Source: Tretioscincus oriximinensis
Taxonomy: Eukaryota; Chordata; Lepidosauria; Squamata; Gymnophthalmidae
NCBI GenBank assembly: GCA_022410635.1
Contig: JAJVDF010000236.1
Span: 1-64,000, forward strand
Direction: 5' to 3'
DNA: 64,000 nucleotides
The position numbers were made by a program, and so were the translations under genes. Under the pieces are notes generated by a model that was given only the letters and a program-made list of their open reading frames with translations, did no database searches and was not told the origin of the DNA. Positions 41,076-56,000 of the stretch are shown here, piece after piece (position 1 is the stretch's first letter; each line of letters starts with the position of its first letter).

Positions 41076-44000
41076 GAAGGTGCCTTTGCCCTGNNNNNNN
41101 NNNNNNNNNNNNNNNNNNNNNNNNNNNNCCAGGTGAGCCTCTCCAAAGGACCCAACGGGGGGGGGATTCCGGAGCCCCTCCCAGGGCCAAAGGTCTGCGA
41201 GGCAGGGCGCGGCAGCCACCACCTGCGCGTCGGCGGGAGCGCCCGCAGGCCCCTTACGCAAGGGCTGCCGCCTGGGAAGAAGCCGCCCGTGCAGCCCAGG
41301 ATAGATTTCCTCCTCCCCAGGGGCCCAGAAACCCTTTTCTCCCCCCACCCCCAGGGCCTTGAGCTGCCCCTGGCTGGCTTGCCCTGAATCCAGAGAACGA
41401 AGCCAGCAAGGGCCAGTCTGGGTGCAGGGTCTCCAGGGGTCTTTGGGACCCATCAGGAACTGAACCTGCGGTCAGCTTCTGGACTGGCAGAACCACTAAG
41501 TGCATGTCCAGGAGGGCCCAGGCAGAGGCTGGGTGGCACCGGCTGCTGTGTCCACCTGGGCAGCAAGGAGAGGGAGGGCGAGAGGCAGCTATTGAAAGGC
41601 ATGACTGCCCTCCTGCCACGCACCTGCAGCCCACCTGGGTGGCCCTTTGCTGGGGACCCCTGGGAGGTGGGAGGCACTGGCCATGCCCCTTCCTTCAAGC
41701 GGGTTCCTGGGGGCGGCAGCGTGTGCAGGGTGGCCGTGGCCTTTTCCTACCAGAGGCGACAGGCCTTCCTCCCTGCTGGCCCAGCCCAGGGGCTCCTCTT
41801 GCTTCCCTGGCGCCTGGAGAAGCAGAAGCACCCTAGTCCCTCCTGCCTGGGCAGCTACAGGTGGAAGCACAGCGGTGACTTCTGCTCCCTCAGGTGCCCA
41901 CCAAGGGGAAGGTGCGGCTGTGGGGAAGGCCCTGCAGAGATGGGGGTCACTTCTGTACCCCATGGCAGAGCTGAGACGCAAGACGCCTGTGAGCTTCCTG
42001 CTCGGGGCCCCGTGCTGAGGTGCTCAAAACCCTTCTGCTCACAGTCACCCTTGGGGAGGGGATTCCAGAGGTCACGCTGGTGACTCTTGCGGCTGCTGGG
42101 TCTGTAGTCACTTGGGTGGGGCTGGGATAGCAGCCCTGAGGTTCAGAGTCCTTGGCCCAGAGATCCATGGCTGAAATCTCACCTACCCCTTGCAGTAGCC
42201 AAAGCAGCTGCTGCTCCCGCCCTGGCCTGCCTGACGAGCCGAAGTCCCTCCAGTCTTGCCCAGGTCTCCCTTCCCTGGGGAGCCAAAGCGCGGGCTGGAA
42301 GGCTTTCCCCCTCGCTGCTCTCCGATGCCTCGGCTCCTCAGCCACGCGCAGGCTGGCCTGGAGCTTCCCGAGGGTCCTCTGCTGTGGGAAAGGGGCCATG
42401 GGGATGTTGGGAACGAGATGCTGCTGGGCCTTCTGCCTCTTGGAGAAGCAGCCCAGCCCACGGCTGCTTGTGCAAGGCTTCCTGGAAGTCGGCTGTTAGT
42501 CAAAACAGGTGATGCTTGAGTCAGTGGAGGATCAGGGAACCCGGCAAACTTGATTGGGAGCCACAAGATGCCTCGCCTGCTGCCTCTGGCTTGCTCAGGC
42601 AAGGGCAGTGCCTGAGCCCAGGCAGGTTGGCAGACAAGGAGCCAGGGGGGCTGCCAGGCAGGGAGGGAACGGGCCCTTGCTGACTCTGCCTTCTCCTCCT
42701 GACCCAGGAGCGCAGGCGTCGTGTGCCCGTCACTGTGGTTCTTCTCTGCCCAGCTGCTCCTGCCAGCAGGCCTGTGCCTCCCTGGGGAACTGCTGCGCTG
42801 ACTTCTGGCAGTTCTGCCTGAGCACGTCCCCCTACTCTGGGACCCTCCTGGGGGGGAAAGACTTCACGCTGCTGAACGTGACCTTTGCCCACTCCTCCAG
42901 GGTGAAGTGCAGGTAAGGCCAGTGGCCTCCTTGGCGCCAGGAGCCTCTCAGGCTAGCAAAGGGTTAAAGTGCCCTTAAAACGATCTATTGCAGCACAGGG
43001 ATTGTAAGCTCAGAGGGGGAGTCCAGGGCCAAGAGCCGCAAAAACGTTTCCAGAGGTCGCCTTGAGTTGGCCGGGGAGGTGGTTTGTCATCCATAGGTGG
43101 ATATTTATCCTGCAAAGCTGTGGGCGCCGGAGAGAAGCCCGGCTGGAGGAGGCAACATCTGGGGCCACGCTGCGCCTTTGCAATGAGGTTTCTGCTCAAT
43201 GAAATTTGTTCAGCCCTATTGGCTCATGGATCCACCTTGGCCGCCAGCCAGGGTTGGGCTTCTAGCTGGCAGGAGGGACACGGAGCTCCTTTCCGTGCCT
43301 CGTGCTGAAGCAGACCTATGCACTGTCTCCCAGGGCCAGGCTTGTGCTGCTGGAAGCACAGCCTGTCTCTGGTGGAACCCCTGAAGCCTCACGGATCTCC
43401 AGCTACAGGCCAGAGCCCAGGCGCTTCCCTGGAGCTGCACTGGAAAGCCTGCAGCCACACACACACACCCAGCCTCTCCTTGCCCAGCCAGAGGGTTCCT
43501 ACTCACTGGGGTGCCATTTCAGGCCTTGGGGCTCTTTCGTTTCCTCTCGCCACCCGCGCCCTGGGGAAGCGTGCGTGCTGCCTGCCCCGTGTAAAGGCAG
43601 CAGCTTCGTCACGGGTCAGCACAGAAGGCTCTGGCAGACACTGCGAGAAGAGAATTCTCAGGTGCGGTTCACGTGCTGCAGGCGGGAAGTCCAGAGCCCT
43701 GGGTTTCAGCTGCCAGGGCCAAGGGACAGCTGTGCTTGGCTGCTTCCCTTTTGCCACAGGCTCTTGTCTTGGTTTTGACAGGTTTGCGCAAGAGGTTGAA
43801 ACCACTGGATATGTGGCGGATGACGGACACGTTCACTGCATCTCACCTTTGCTCTACCAGATTGGCTTCATCGCGTTAGAAATTTCTCAAGATGGCGGCC
43901 AAACCTTTCCTTGGACAGGAACTTGGATCGCAGGTAACTCACCAATGACAACTCACTGGCAGCTTCCCTGGACTCGTCCAGAGGAGCTGAGCAGGGTTTG

Positions 44001-47000
44001 TGGGGTCATTTCAAAGGGCATGTGGGAGACATCTTGGCATAGCGTGGAGGAAGCAGCTATAGTGAGAGTTCCCTGTCTTTCAGGCTCTTCTTTTAAGAGT
44101 TTTAGGGTTCCAAACAGAAATTTCTACTTTCCAGAGTCACCAAAGAATTGAAGACCCACAGGGGTGAAAGGGATTCCAGTGTCATAAATGGGCCCAAAGA
44201 AAACATTCCACAGGGTTGTGTGGAGCAAAGTAGAAAGAGGAAATTGCTGCATTAATATTATGAGTGCTTTGCAGGAGCTTCACTCAAGCCAACTTTAACT
44301 TGGTGAGCCTGGAGGCTTGAGGGGGGGAGTTTATGGGCTATTTGTAGGTTAAGATTCGTAAGGGGCAGTGAAATGCTTAGGGATAGAATTATAGGCTAGA
44401 GCGATGTGTGAGTCGCAAGTCACGTGGCTGTGGTGATGGCGAGTTCAGTATAGAGGTTGTTATTAAGGGCTTGTAATGCAGCAGAGTTGTAAACTTATGA
44501 GAGTATTGCAATATAAAATAATGCTGACCTATGATGCTCTGAACCTATTTTTCTGTCTTAATCCCGAAGATGCTGTAGACTCTCTTGCTGGAAACGCTTC
44601 TTTCAGTTCTTCTGATAATCCTGATCACTTTGCACTTACTAATACTGAAGTTCTCTGACTGCTTGGTTGTCCAGCCCACTGTTGGAGCTCTTCACAATAT
44701 ATTTCAGTTTTCTCTACGCTGAAAGTTTAGTGCTATCTCTAGAGCCTTTATGAATATATTGCAAATCAGCAGCCCCGATACTGAACCCTCGGGTACCCTA
44801 CTTCTTACACCATCGTATCCAGAGACTTGTCTATTACCACCCTGTTTCCTATCTTTCATCCAGTTATTAACTCAAGACATGACTGAAGAGCTTTTTTAGG
44901 AGCCTTTGATGAGGGACTTTGATGAAAGTCTTCTGAAAATCTAGATCAGTGATTCTCAACCTTTTAAAAGCTGCCACCCCTGCAGGAGCGGAAAAGTTTT
45001 CAATGCCCCACCCACATAGAGGGTTCCAGAAGTATCTACAAAGAACGAGGCTGCGTGCATCGTAAACGGCTTACATGTAACTTCCACGTCATAGGCTGCC
45101 CACGGGAAGACGGTATTGCCCCCATAGAGAAGCACAGGTCTAGATAGACAATATCAACTGGATCCCCTTTTATTCACATGTTTATTAATACTCTCAAAGA
45201 CTGTAAGGCACGATTTACCTTTGCAGAAGCCATGCTGAGTTTCATTCAGCAATGCATGCTTCTCCATGTGTTTAGTTATTTTATCCTTGATTACGGTTTC
45301 CAACATTTACCTGGAACAGATGTTAAAATGACTGGGCCATAATTTCTGGAATCACTCCGGGATCCTTTTTTGAAGGTTGGTGTTATATTTGCTACCTTCC
45401 AATTGACTGTCACAAGGAAAGATCAAATAATTCTGCTAGAAATTCAGCGATTTCACATCAGTGTTCTTTAAGAATGCCACCTGGGGCCGGATTTATTAAT
45501 GTCCAATTTATTAATGCTAGCAAGGACCGCCTCCCTTGTTGTCTCTAATTCCTTTAAATTCCTGAAAAGACTAATTCACCTGTCCTCAGTGAAAACAGAG
45601 ACAAATAATTCATTTGGCCTCTCTGTAGTCTTGATGTGCTCCTCTCAGGGTTTTGACATCAGGATCTTCTCATTACGCAGCTAAAGTATCTGAGCTTTGG
45701 GATTGGTCTTTCTAGAGGAGTAAATAAATTGTTTCCCTAAGAAAGAAAAGCAGCTTTCAAGAGGCAACAGCATGGCTTATAAGTGTAGTCAGAAAAGCCA
45801 TTGGAAGCAAAAGAAATGCAATTAAAAAGTGAAGAGGGAAACTAATGAGGGAAACTAAATTGTAGCAGAACAAATTCAAGGTGGTGCTCAGGAATTCCAA
45901 GGAGACATTTTGAAGAGCTCCTCCTCCAAGCAGCCTTTCTTTTTTTTGCGTAAAACCCACCAGAAATTGAAGTGTATTTATCCAGGGACAGCTAAAGTCA
46001 GTGGCTCATTAGAACTCCCTTTTTCAGTTCATCACGGCAAAGTGTCACCTTTGGAAAAATGCACGTTAGTAAATGAAACAAAATGGCAATACTACGGCAC
46101 TCCTGGGACGGGGGGGTCGCTGACAGTTACATGGGACAATCGGACCCTGGAAACTCCCCACGTCCACATAGAAGTCTGGGGATACAACGAAACAGGTAAG
46201 CTGCCTGCCGACTCCTGTTTGTCACATTGTCATTGTGCAGAATAGCACAACTATCCCCAGCAGTTCTCTCGGAAGCCCGGACAGGCAGCAGAGGGTGTGG
46301 CGAGGGGGCTCTTGCGCCTGGGGATTCTGCAAGCGGGTCTTTTTCTGCACCCGTCACTCCAGTGTCCAGGGTGGGGGGGCCGTGGGAACCCTAACTAGCT
46401 GGAGGCACCCACCCCTTCCCCTGAGCTTCTGAGGGTGGATAGCTTGACCCCTGCGGCCGGGGATCCCCCAGCAGAAATCACAGCCTGGAGATGAAGGTCG
46501 TCATCAAGCAACTTCTTTATGAATCTGTGGGGAGGCCACATTTGGGATCCTGCGTACAATTCTGGCCACACAAACATCCCCAAAAGGATATTGTGGAACT
46601 GGAGAAGGTGCGGAAAATGGCAGCAAGAATGATCAAGGGACTGGAGCAAAATCCCTTATGAAGTCCGGCTGCAACGTCTGGGCCGCTTCAGCCTCAAAAG
46701 ACGGCATTTGAGAGGGGACCTGATTGAGGTGTATAAAACCATGCATGGGGTGGATAAGATGAATAGAGTAAAACTGTTTTCTCTATTACCCAATACTAGG
46801 ACCAGGGGGCCTCCCTTGGAGCTGATGGGCAGAAGAGGGAGGACGGACAAGGGAAAGTATTTTTTCACCCAGTGGGTCATCGGCCTGTGGACTTCCAGAA
46901 GTGGTGGTGGTAGCTGGCAGCCTGGAATAGCTTTAAGAGGGGATTAGATAAGTTCATGGAAGCCAAGGGTATAAATGGCTCCATGAGGGAGCAACAGACA

Positions 47001-50000
47001 GTACTCCTCAAATGCCTTTTTTAGGGCAGCTAGTTGAAGATTTTGCCTTCTTCTGTTCTAGTCTGCCCAGGGGCAATTGGGGGGGGCCCTGTGCAAGACA
47101 GAAGGCTGGACTGGATGGGCTCTGGCCCGATTCAGCAGGGCTCTCTGATGTTCTTATAACCTACGAAGCCTCCTCTTTCTCTGCACATGGGCAGGGCATC
47201 CTTACGGCAACGACTGGACAGCTGAGTGGAAGTATCTTTACACCCTGGGCAGAAACCTTCCCAACACTGGGGGGTTCACGTTCCTGCCTTCCCCCTCTGC
47301 CCAGTACAGTGATTGGGAGCTGGGAGCCCTAAGGATTTCTCCCAGCAGCTCTTCTGATGGCCAGAGGTGAGTTTGTGGAATGGCTGCAATCTTGAGCTCC
47401 CTTTTCGTTCTGTTTATTTATTTATACTTATACTCAAAGGTCTCATGTAGGGTCCCAGGCTGCTTGTGGCCAAAACTGCTCTTCTTGGCTCTGGGCACAC
47501 CTAAGAGCAAGGAACTTCCCTGAGAAATGAACCACCATGGAGGGTCGTGTGGGTTTCGTGCCCAGCTGAAATCTGCCTTGTAACTGCCCTTAGCATGGCA
47601 AAGACCAGCTGGACGAATCGTGTTTGGCGCGCCTGCTGCTTGTGCTACAGCCCAACTTCACAGAAATGGCTTCCCAGAGCTTTGGGAATAGGAGGGAGAA
47701 AACTAAGTGGGACAAAAATGATTGTGCTGCTGTACCAGGGGCCGGGGGGGGGGGGGGGGCTCCCAGGGTGTGTGTGTATAGATTGCGAGGAGGCTGTTCC
47801 TCCCTGTAGGCACACAGAGAGGGTCCCACAGCCCCCATTCCCAGCTCTCCTTACAAAAAGACATCGTGGGTCCCGCACCCCACCCCCGCCTCCCAGTGTC
47901 TGTGCTGGGGGGCCCACCACGCACCTCCCAAGCCCCTTTGTGTGTGGGGGGGGTGAAGCTGCTGCTGGTTGGTCTTCCTGAGGGCGCCACTGTCTAAGAC
48001 CTCCTTTGAAAATTAAGGGCTCCTTAGAAATTGGGGTGGGGCACCCTGAAAGGCCTCCTTGCCCACGATCCACTATCCTTGTGCCTCCCCAGCCCCATGG
48101 AAGATTCTGCTTAGGTGGCTGAATGGGGGCCCCTGGAGCCTTCGGTGCATGGGCTCCTGGAAGGTTTCTGCTCCTCCATCCAACCCCCCAGGCAGGCCTC
48201 TGATTCGCCCCCACAAGCCCCCTGCTCAGGCGTCACTGGGAGCTTAAAGCCTTGCAGGGGGCCTCGTGGGGCGGCGACTGGCAACTCCCTGGCGCCTGGG
48301 GAGGCAGAGGGCTGGATGGCACGGAGAGGCTCCCCAGGAATCCACCTGGCCTACGTGCCGCCATTTGAGGCCTCGACTGAGGCTTTGTCAAGGCTTCCAG
48401 AGACCCTCATTCAAGGCAGGTGAGGTCACTTTGCAGACCACAAAATATGGGGCCCAGGGTGACGGCAGCCCCCACCCTTCTCATGACTTTGTGCCTGAAA
48501 TTAGTCAGGGCGAAGCTGACCAGAGAGCGGCGGCTCCTCCGCCCCCCAGGAAACTGTTGTTGCACAGATGGCAGCGTGGGAAGTGTGCCAGTTGCCCCTC
48601 TGCAGCCCCTGTGCTCTGCCTTTCCCACCCAGGCGCCTCTGACCTGGACACTTCCCTGGCCCTGGGGGGTGGAAGGGAAACTAGGCAGAACTTGGTGAGG
48701 ATTCTGCCTCCTCCAACCCCCAACAAGGCTGAACTGCCGTAGGAAGGCGGCCAAGGGGATGTGGGAATGTCCCTTCCGCCAGCCGCTGCAGTGGGGGTGG
48801 ATGAGACAGGCTGTGGTCTGACCCTGCAGGGCTTTCTCTCTGCCCCTCAGCAATGTGGCCGCCATCTGGAGCACGGAACATGCACTCGCCTGGCACCTGG
48901 AAGAGGCGTTCAGGAGGGATTCTGCTGGTTGGGCAGCAGCCAAGTGCCGCCAGTGGGACGCCCAGGAAACGAACCTGCCTGACTTCCTGGAAGAGATTAT
49001 CGACTGCCCCTGCACTCTAGCCCAGGCCCGGGCAGACAAGGGCCGCTTCCAGGTAGGCCCTTCTTGGGGATACCTGGGGACAGGGGCCCTCAGCCAGGCC
49101 CAGGAGAGCTTGCCCTCAGAGGAGAAGGGCCACGCCTCATGGGCGAGAGGCTGGAAAAAGGTTTCCGTGGGGATCCATCATCCTTTGGATGGCACCGTTC
49201 AGAATCCCCAGTCGAGGATTGGGCCTCCAAGGACAACGGTCTTCTCTGTGGTTCTTTGTAGACGGACTACGGCTGCGACATGGACCGGGGCAGCGAGTGC
49301 ACCTATCACCCTGGGGCAGTGCACTGTGTCCGGGGGGTCCAGGGCAGGTGAGCCTCCCTCCTCCCCTGAGCTGGTGCTCTGGGCAAAGGGGGAGCCGTAA
49401 GTGCCGAAAGGGGTCGAGCGTTTTCTCCATCTCCATCCAGCCCCCGGTATGCCGCCGGGCAGCAGTGTTGCTACGACTCTGCCGGCGCCCAGGTTCTCAC
49501 GGGAGACTCGGTTGGGGGAAGCACTCCGGACCGAGGACATGACTGGGGGTCGCCACCCTACAAGAAGCCCCCCCGGGTCCCTGGGTTCTCCCACTGGCTG
49601 TACGACGTCATGAGCTTCTACTATTGCTGCTTGTGGTCCAACAACTGCCCTGTTTACTTCGCCCGCCGTCCTTCGAGCGGCTGCAGGAAATACCACCCTC
49701 CCCACGCAGGTCAGGGGGGCTCATGGCTCCTCCAGGGAGGGGAGGCCTGGACTGGGGCCCCATCGCAGCTGAAGGTGGGGCAGAAGCTTCCTAGGTGCAA
49801 ACGCCTGCTGCCCAAGAGCTTCACCTTTGCAAATCCTTCTGGCTTAAAATGTTCCTCTAGTTCCTCATCCTATCCTGGGCCTTGTTCTGGGGTCTCCCCT
49901 GGGAGGGGGCTCTGCCCGCTGCACACCAGCGCAGGGCTACAGCAGAAAGGCCCCTCTGTTTTGACGGTTCCCATACCTGGGCCTTTTGCTAAACCTACGG

Positions 50001-53000
50001 GAGCCCCTCTGTTGCAGAGTGGGAGCGGAGGGGGCGCAGGGTGGGGCCTTGGTCAGAATCATCAGCCTTGTCTTGTCAAACAGCTTCAGCCTTTGGGGAC
50101 CCCCATTTCATCACTTTCGACGGCCTCAACTACACGTTCAAGGGCCTGGGTGAATACACGCTCCTGGAGTCCAGCTTCTCGTCGTTAAAGATCCAAGGGA
50201 GGACCCAGCGTGCAAAGCTGCTGGGTGGAGAGGAAGGTCAGCATGCAGCCTCCCCAAGGGTGCCGCAAGGGTCCGCTTCCCTGCCGCCTGAAGGACTGGA
50301 AGTTCCTGTTCAGGCCCAACCCAAAGGTTTCCATTGTGCTTTGGCAGCTGAGGAGTCCTGGTGGGAATCTCCTCCCCAGGGATCCCACACACACACACAC
50401 ACACACCGGATCCTTTCTTCCCAAGGCGTATCTGCCTGCTTGCCTTTGCTCCAACCTGAAGCCCACTGCAAGCTGCACTGAGGGTTTTATCTTGGGACTG
50501 CCACCTGCATGCCAGCGTAGGCTATGGCAGGCTCCATGTTAGAGTTCCCATTCAAGGCCGCCTGCCTTGGCCCACAGCAGTATGTGGGTGGCAGCCCCTG
50601 TTCCGACATATCCCAGAAGTAGGCGCATGGCTGGGAGTCAGGTCATTCTGATGTGGGCAAAAGCGCTCTTCAGTCCCCTGGTGGTGTGAGGTGTGACTGA
50701 AGGCCCGATGGGGCTTGAAAGAGGCTCAATGTGGATTATCTTGCAGGCAGGGAGGCCAATGTGACCGGACTCTGCGCAGTTGCAATGCAGGAGAGCAACT
50801 CCGACGTGGTTGAGATCCGTGTTCCAGAAGACGGTGGTGCCCTGGAGGCTCTGAGGAACCACCAGGTGCTTAATTTCTCTGAACAAACCTGGATGGACTT
50901 GAATGGTGAGACCAAGAGAGTTGGGCGGCAGGAGAGCGTTTAAGGAAGCCTGCGATAACACCATGTATTTGGACCCTGTAGAACTGGACTCAGCCAGGGC
51001 AGAAAAGTCCGCGGTGCCACTTCTTCATGGTAGAAGATGGGCTGGAAGGAGGTGTTGGGGCAGAAATTTACAAGATGAAGCATCCAAGCAAAGGGGTTCA
51101 CAGGGGGAAGCCATTCAGAATTGCTTCCAGGCTTCTCAGAGCATCCGGGATCTCTTGCTGGGATTCCAGGCCGGCCACATGCAGGGCAGCCTCAGATGAG
51201 GCTGTGAGCTTAGACAGGGAGCCACAGTGATGCCCTGCCCAAGCCCACCAGTGGACCATCTGAAGGTGTCAGCCAGCAGGCCTCTTCGGGCACAGTGGAC
51301 ATGTAGCATGTGACCAAAGCCCTCACTTCAAGCCCCCTTTGCTGAGCACCTCGAAGGCTCCCGTGGGGAGGGGCACGGCAAGATCTTCACAACACGGAAC
51401 TGGAGAGAGGAAATAGTTGAGCCCCTTAGGCTGGAAACCTCGGGGGGGGCAGTTGATGGGCTTCTGAGGAGCTCTGCCAGACAGCCGGGCAGAAGGGGCA
51501 TTGGCAGTATCTTTCCACACAGAGTCACCTCTGCTCCCTTCTGTTGCAGGACTTTTCCTATCAGCCGTGCCAGGCCAGAACGTCATGGCCATGTTCTCCT
51601 CTGGAGTTGGAGCAGAAGTCAGTAGAAGTGGCGCCATGCTGAGCCTCACCATCCTGCTGCCGGAGGCATTTGAGAACCAGACCCAGGGGCTCTTTGGCTT
51701 AATGAATAAGGACCCACAGGACGACTTGACCCTCCGCAACGGAACTGTCATCCGTGCCGACCGCGCAAGCCCCGAGGAGCTCTTTGCCTTTGGGGCAGCC
51801 TGTGAGTAGCCTCAGGGTTAGGGGGAGGAGTCATGGTTGTCCTGAATTCATGGCCCCTAAGATGGGCTGGAAATGGCCAGTCAGTCACTTTCCTTCTCTT
51901 TTCAGGGGCCGTCAGGAACGGGACTTCCCTGTTCACCTACGACACACAGAACCTTCTGCAGAACTACGTTTATGGCCCAAAGCACAACCCATCCTTCCTG
52001 CCGGACCTTTCGCCCACGGAAAACCCCAGCGACCCTCTCGTAGGGCTGATAGCCTCCGTCTGCCAGGGAGACGCATTCTGCAGATTTGATGTTTTGACCA
52101 CCAGGGATCTTGCTGTGGGAAATAGTACCAGGCTGTCCCATCAGCGCTACATGCACCTCCAGGCCAGTTTGCAACCAGGTGAGAAACTCCAGAGGGCTCT
52201 CAGCCAACCCGGTTCAGTCATTCAGTCACATCTGAAAGAGTCATGGACCACAGCACGGTTGCCTCCAGTCACTTCCAGTCCACCTCGATCCTTCATAGAA
52301 TCATAGAGTTGTAAGAGACCCCAAGCTCATGGGTTTCAACCCTCCTGCTCAATGTGGAATTCACTAATCCATCCCAAACGGCTGCCCAGCCTCTGGAGGC
52401 TTCCAGTGGACGAGAACCCGGCACCTGTGGCAACCGGTTTCAAGTCAAAACATATTTTCTGATATCAAATCTAAATCTACTTCCTTGCCGTTCATCCCAT
52501 TGCTTCTGTCCTTTCCATGTGCCAATGAGGAAAAGATGGGCCCTGCTTGTGACGGCCCTTCAGGTATTAGAACATAAGAACATAAGAAGAGCCATACTGG
52601 ATCAGGCCACAGCCCATCAAGTCCAGCATTCTGTGTCACACAGAGGCCCACCAGATGCACCTGGGCAGTCCGAACAGAGGAAAGCAAAATATGCTCCTGC
52701 TCATGACTCCCTGCAAATGGTATTTCAGGAGTCCTGCCTGTTGCTCCATCCCAGAGGCAACATGCAGATATCCATCCTAGTATCCATTTATACCTTTAGT
52801 GTCCATAAACCTGTCTAGTCCTGTCTTGAAACTATCCAAGCTGTTAGCTACCACTACCTCTTCAGCTACCACTACCTCTTCAGGAAGTAAATTCCACAGG
52901 CCGATGACCCTCTGGGTGAAAAAATACTTTCCTTTGTCTGTTCTCACTTTTCTACCCAACAGTTTTAAGGAGGGCCCTCTGGTCCTTGTGTTGTGTGATA

Positions 53001-56000
53001 GAGAAAACATTTTTTCTCTATTCACCCTGTCGATCCCATGCATGATTTTGTACACTTCAATCAGATCACCCCTCAAACGTCTCCTTTCAAGGCTGAAGAG
53101 GCCCAGACGTTGCAGCCTTGCTTCGTAAGGGAGGTGCTCCAGACCCTTGATCATTTTTGTTGCCCTTTTCTGCACCTTCTCCAGTTCCAAAATATCCCTC
53201 TTGAGATGTGGTGACCAGAATTGAACACAGTATTCCAAATGTGGCCTCACCACAGATTTATAAAGAGGCAAAACAACATTTGCTGACTTATTTTCGATTT
53301 CTTTCCTAATTATCCCCAACATGGAATTTGCCTTTTTTGCTGCTGCTGCACACTGGGTTGACATTTTCATTGAATTGTCCACCAACACCCCAAGATCCTT
53401 TTCTTGCTCGGTCACAGAAAGCTTGGTTCCCATCAGGTGGTAGGAGTATTTTGGGTTCTTTGCCCCAATATGCATGACCTTGCACTTGCACTATTTGTAG
53501 GCAGCTATCAGGTCTCCTCCTCTTTGCAGATTAAACATCCCTCAATCATTTGTAACTCACGGATAAACTGGCTCTAGTTTATCAATGCCCCTTTCAAATT
53601 GTCCAGAATTAAACATGGGACCAAGTTAAATGTGACCTGACCCAAAGCACTGCAGAGAGGAATAATTATTTCACGTGACAGAGATTCCGTTGCAGCTGCA
53701 TTCAGCAACCAGGGCCTTAGCATTGGGTCCCAGGTTCAGCTCCTGTTTCCTCCTCACAGTGGTTTCCTGTGGCTGGGTGGCTCCGCCCTCCAACGGCGCG
53801 AAGAACGGAATGGCATACCTGGCAGGATCTGTCGTCCGCTTCCTTTGTCATCCTGGGTTCCACCTGACTGGATCAGCAGCAATTACCTGCCAGGACAATG
53901 GGAACTGGTCAGGAGTTCCTGCCAGCTGCTTGCCCAACGCAGGTAAGAGGGCTTAGCGGCTCCTGTCCTCCTCTTTGCTCCCAGGCCAAAGATTCCATGG
54001 CTGCTCTTGCAGAAAAGCCCCCCTGGCTCTGCTTGGGTTTGCCCACCGGCAGAAGGCAGCACAGGTCCCTTTCCCTCCCTTAGCTATGTTTGACAGGCGA
54101 TTTAAAAAATGAAGGCTAGCAGAAAGAAAAAGGAGGGAACAGCAGAGAGCGCAAGACTTCTGAACAGACGCGTCCTGCTGGCAGGACTCCAGTGGATTCT
54201 GCCCCACGGGGAACTTATGGGGTTGCAAAGAGCAGAAGGGAAGCATGTGTGTGCATGCGCATGCACCGTGGCCCTGTTTGGACGTCTTCGTTTTTCTTTC
54301 CATGCAACCTACTGCAGGGCCGGGAGGGAGGCAGACAGACCTTGGCAGAAATAGTATTCTCTCAAGTGGCAAAGAGTGTTTTATCCTCACGCCGTGCCTG
54401 GAGTAACTGAAAATGGTCAAGGGACCCGGTTGCACCTGCCCACCCAGTTCCCCACATTCCGGGCGCTTAATGAGAGGGGGGGGCGTGCAAACGCAGGGGC
54501 CGGGAGTGGGGGGCGAGCTGAGGGCCTCCTAGGCAGCCTCTTCCCTCCTCCTGCCCTTCCAACCAATATGTGCGGGTGCCTTGCATGTGGATAATGAAGA
54601 GCTAAGTGGTGTCTGTATAAGAGTATTTTTAATTTATTTACCATCGTTCATATCCCTCCTATACCCGAAAGTCTCAGGGCAGATCATAGTAAAATAAAAG
54701 TTCTTTGCCTGCAAGGAGAGCGGAGAGTTGGTTCTGCTAAACATGTGTGCTGGGGGGGGGCTTGGGGTTTGCAGGGGCCCCTTCCCCAGGGGCCCAGGGG
54801 TGGGCAGTTTAAGCGCCTGAGGCCCCTCAGAGGGAAGAACCTGGAGGCTGCCACAGAGGAGGCCCTGTGGATGGAGGAGGAGAGGATGACGTTTCCAGCT
54901 GTGACCCTTTGCCCACTTTCTCAGTGGGGCCCCACTGTGGGCCCCCAAGACGCCTCCCAAGGAGCTCCACTTAACTATAGAAAATCGATATAAACGTCCT
55001 TGTTTATCTTTCCTTGGGCTGAACATCCTCAGCTCCCCTCGTCCTCTTACTATTTTTGTGCCATAACTTTAGCGAGTTTGTTTTCTGTTTCTGGGACCCG
55101 CCTTGAGACCAGGTGCAGGAAGGGAAGCCGCACGGCCGAGCAGCAGGGCGGCAGAGACGCTGCGCACTCATAAGCACACGCACTCTTCTGCCTGCCTCAC
55201 CACAAGCCTCCGTGTGCGTAGCTGCTCCTCTGCTGGCTTCGCACCTGCTGTCAGGCAAAGCCAACTTGCCTCCAGCAGAGGAAAAACGCCTGGGTTTGTG
55301 GCAGGAGAACAGCTCCCTTCCAGGACCCCGGAAAGTGTTGCTGTGGCTGCAGCCGCCAGTGCTGACGGCTCCTTTGACCTTAAAATCCTGCATTTTTATA
55401 TTCCCTGATGCAGCATCAGAGAATGTAAAAATCTGGGGTTTTATCTTAAAACCCAGAGGGGACCATATTTTAGTCCCTAAAGCCAGGATTGTCCTGCCTT
55501 CCTGGGACGTATGGCAACCTTCCTGTTGATGTTTCTTTGGCTCCCTGGAGGAATCTCTTGGGCCGCAGTAGCGCCACTGGGGTCTGTTAGGTGAGCCGCT
55601 GCTGCCCTCTGGTGGCTGCATAAAGCACCTCGCTTGCCACCTCTGCCCTCTGCTGCAGGAGATGCACCAGGCCCTGGCGTCCCCGGGGTGGAACTTTCTC
55701 AGAAACACGCTTCTCTACCTGGTGAACCTCTGCCTTTAAAAAGAAGCAAAATTCATACTTTTCTACGTCAACCAACACAGACTGCGCTTTTTCATTTCAC
55801 CTTGCAAGCCGTGCTTTACTCCGTCCACAGCAGTTCTTCTGAGCATGTTCCACCTCGCTCAGCCTCGGAACTGAGCACAGGATGGCAGCCCACCTGCCCC
55901 ACTTCTTCACAGGAGCTCCAGGAACACTCGGGTGGCAGGGACATTGTGGATCCATTTTTCATGCTGGATGTACTCGCCACACACCAGCAGCACACCGTGT

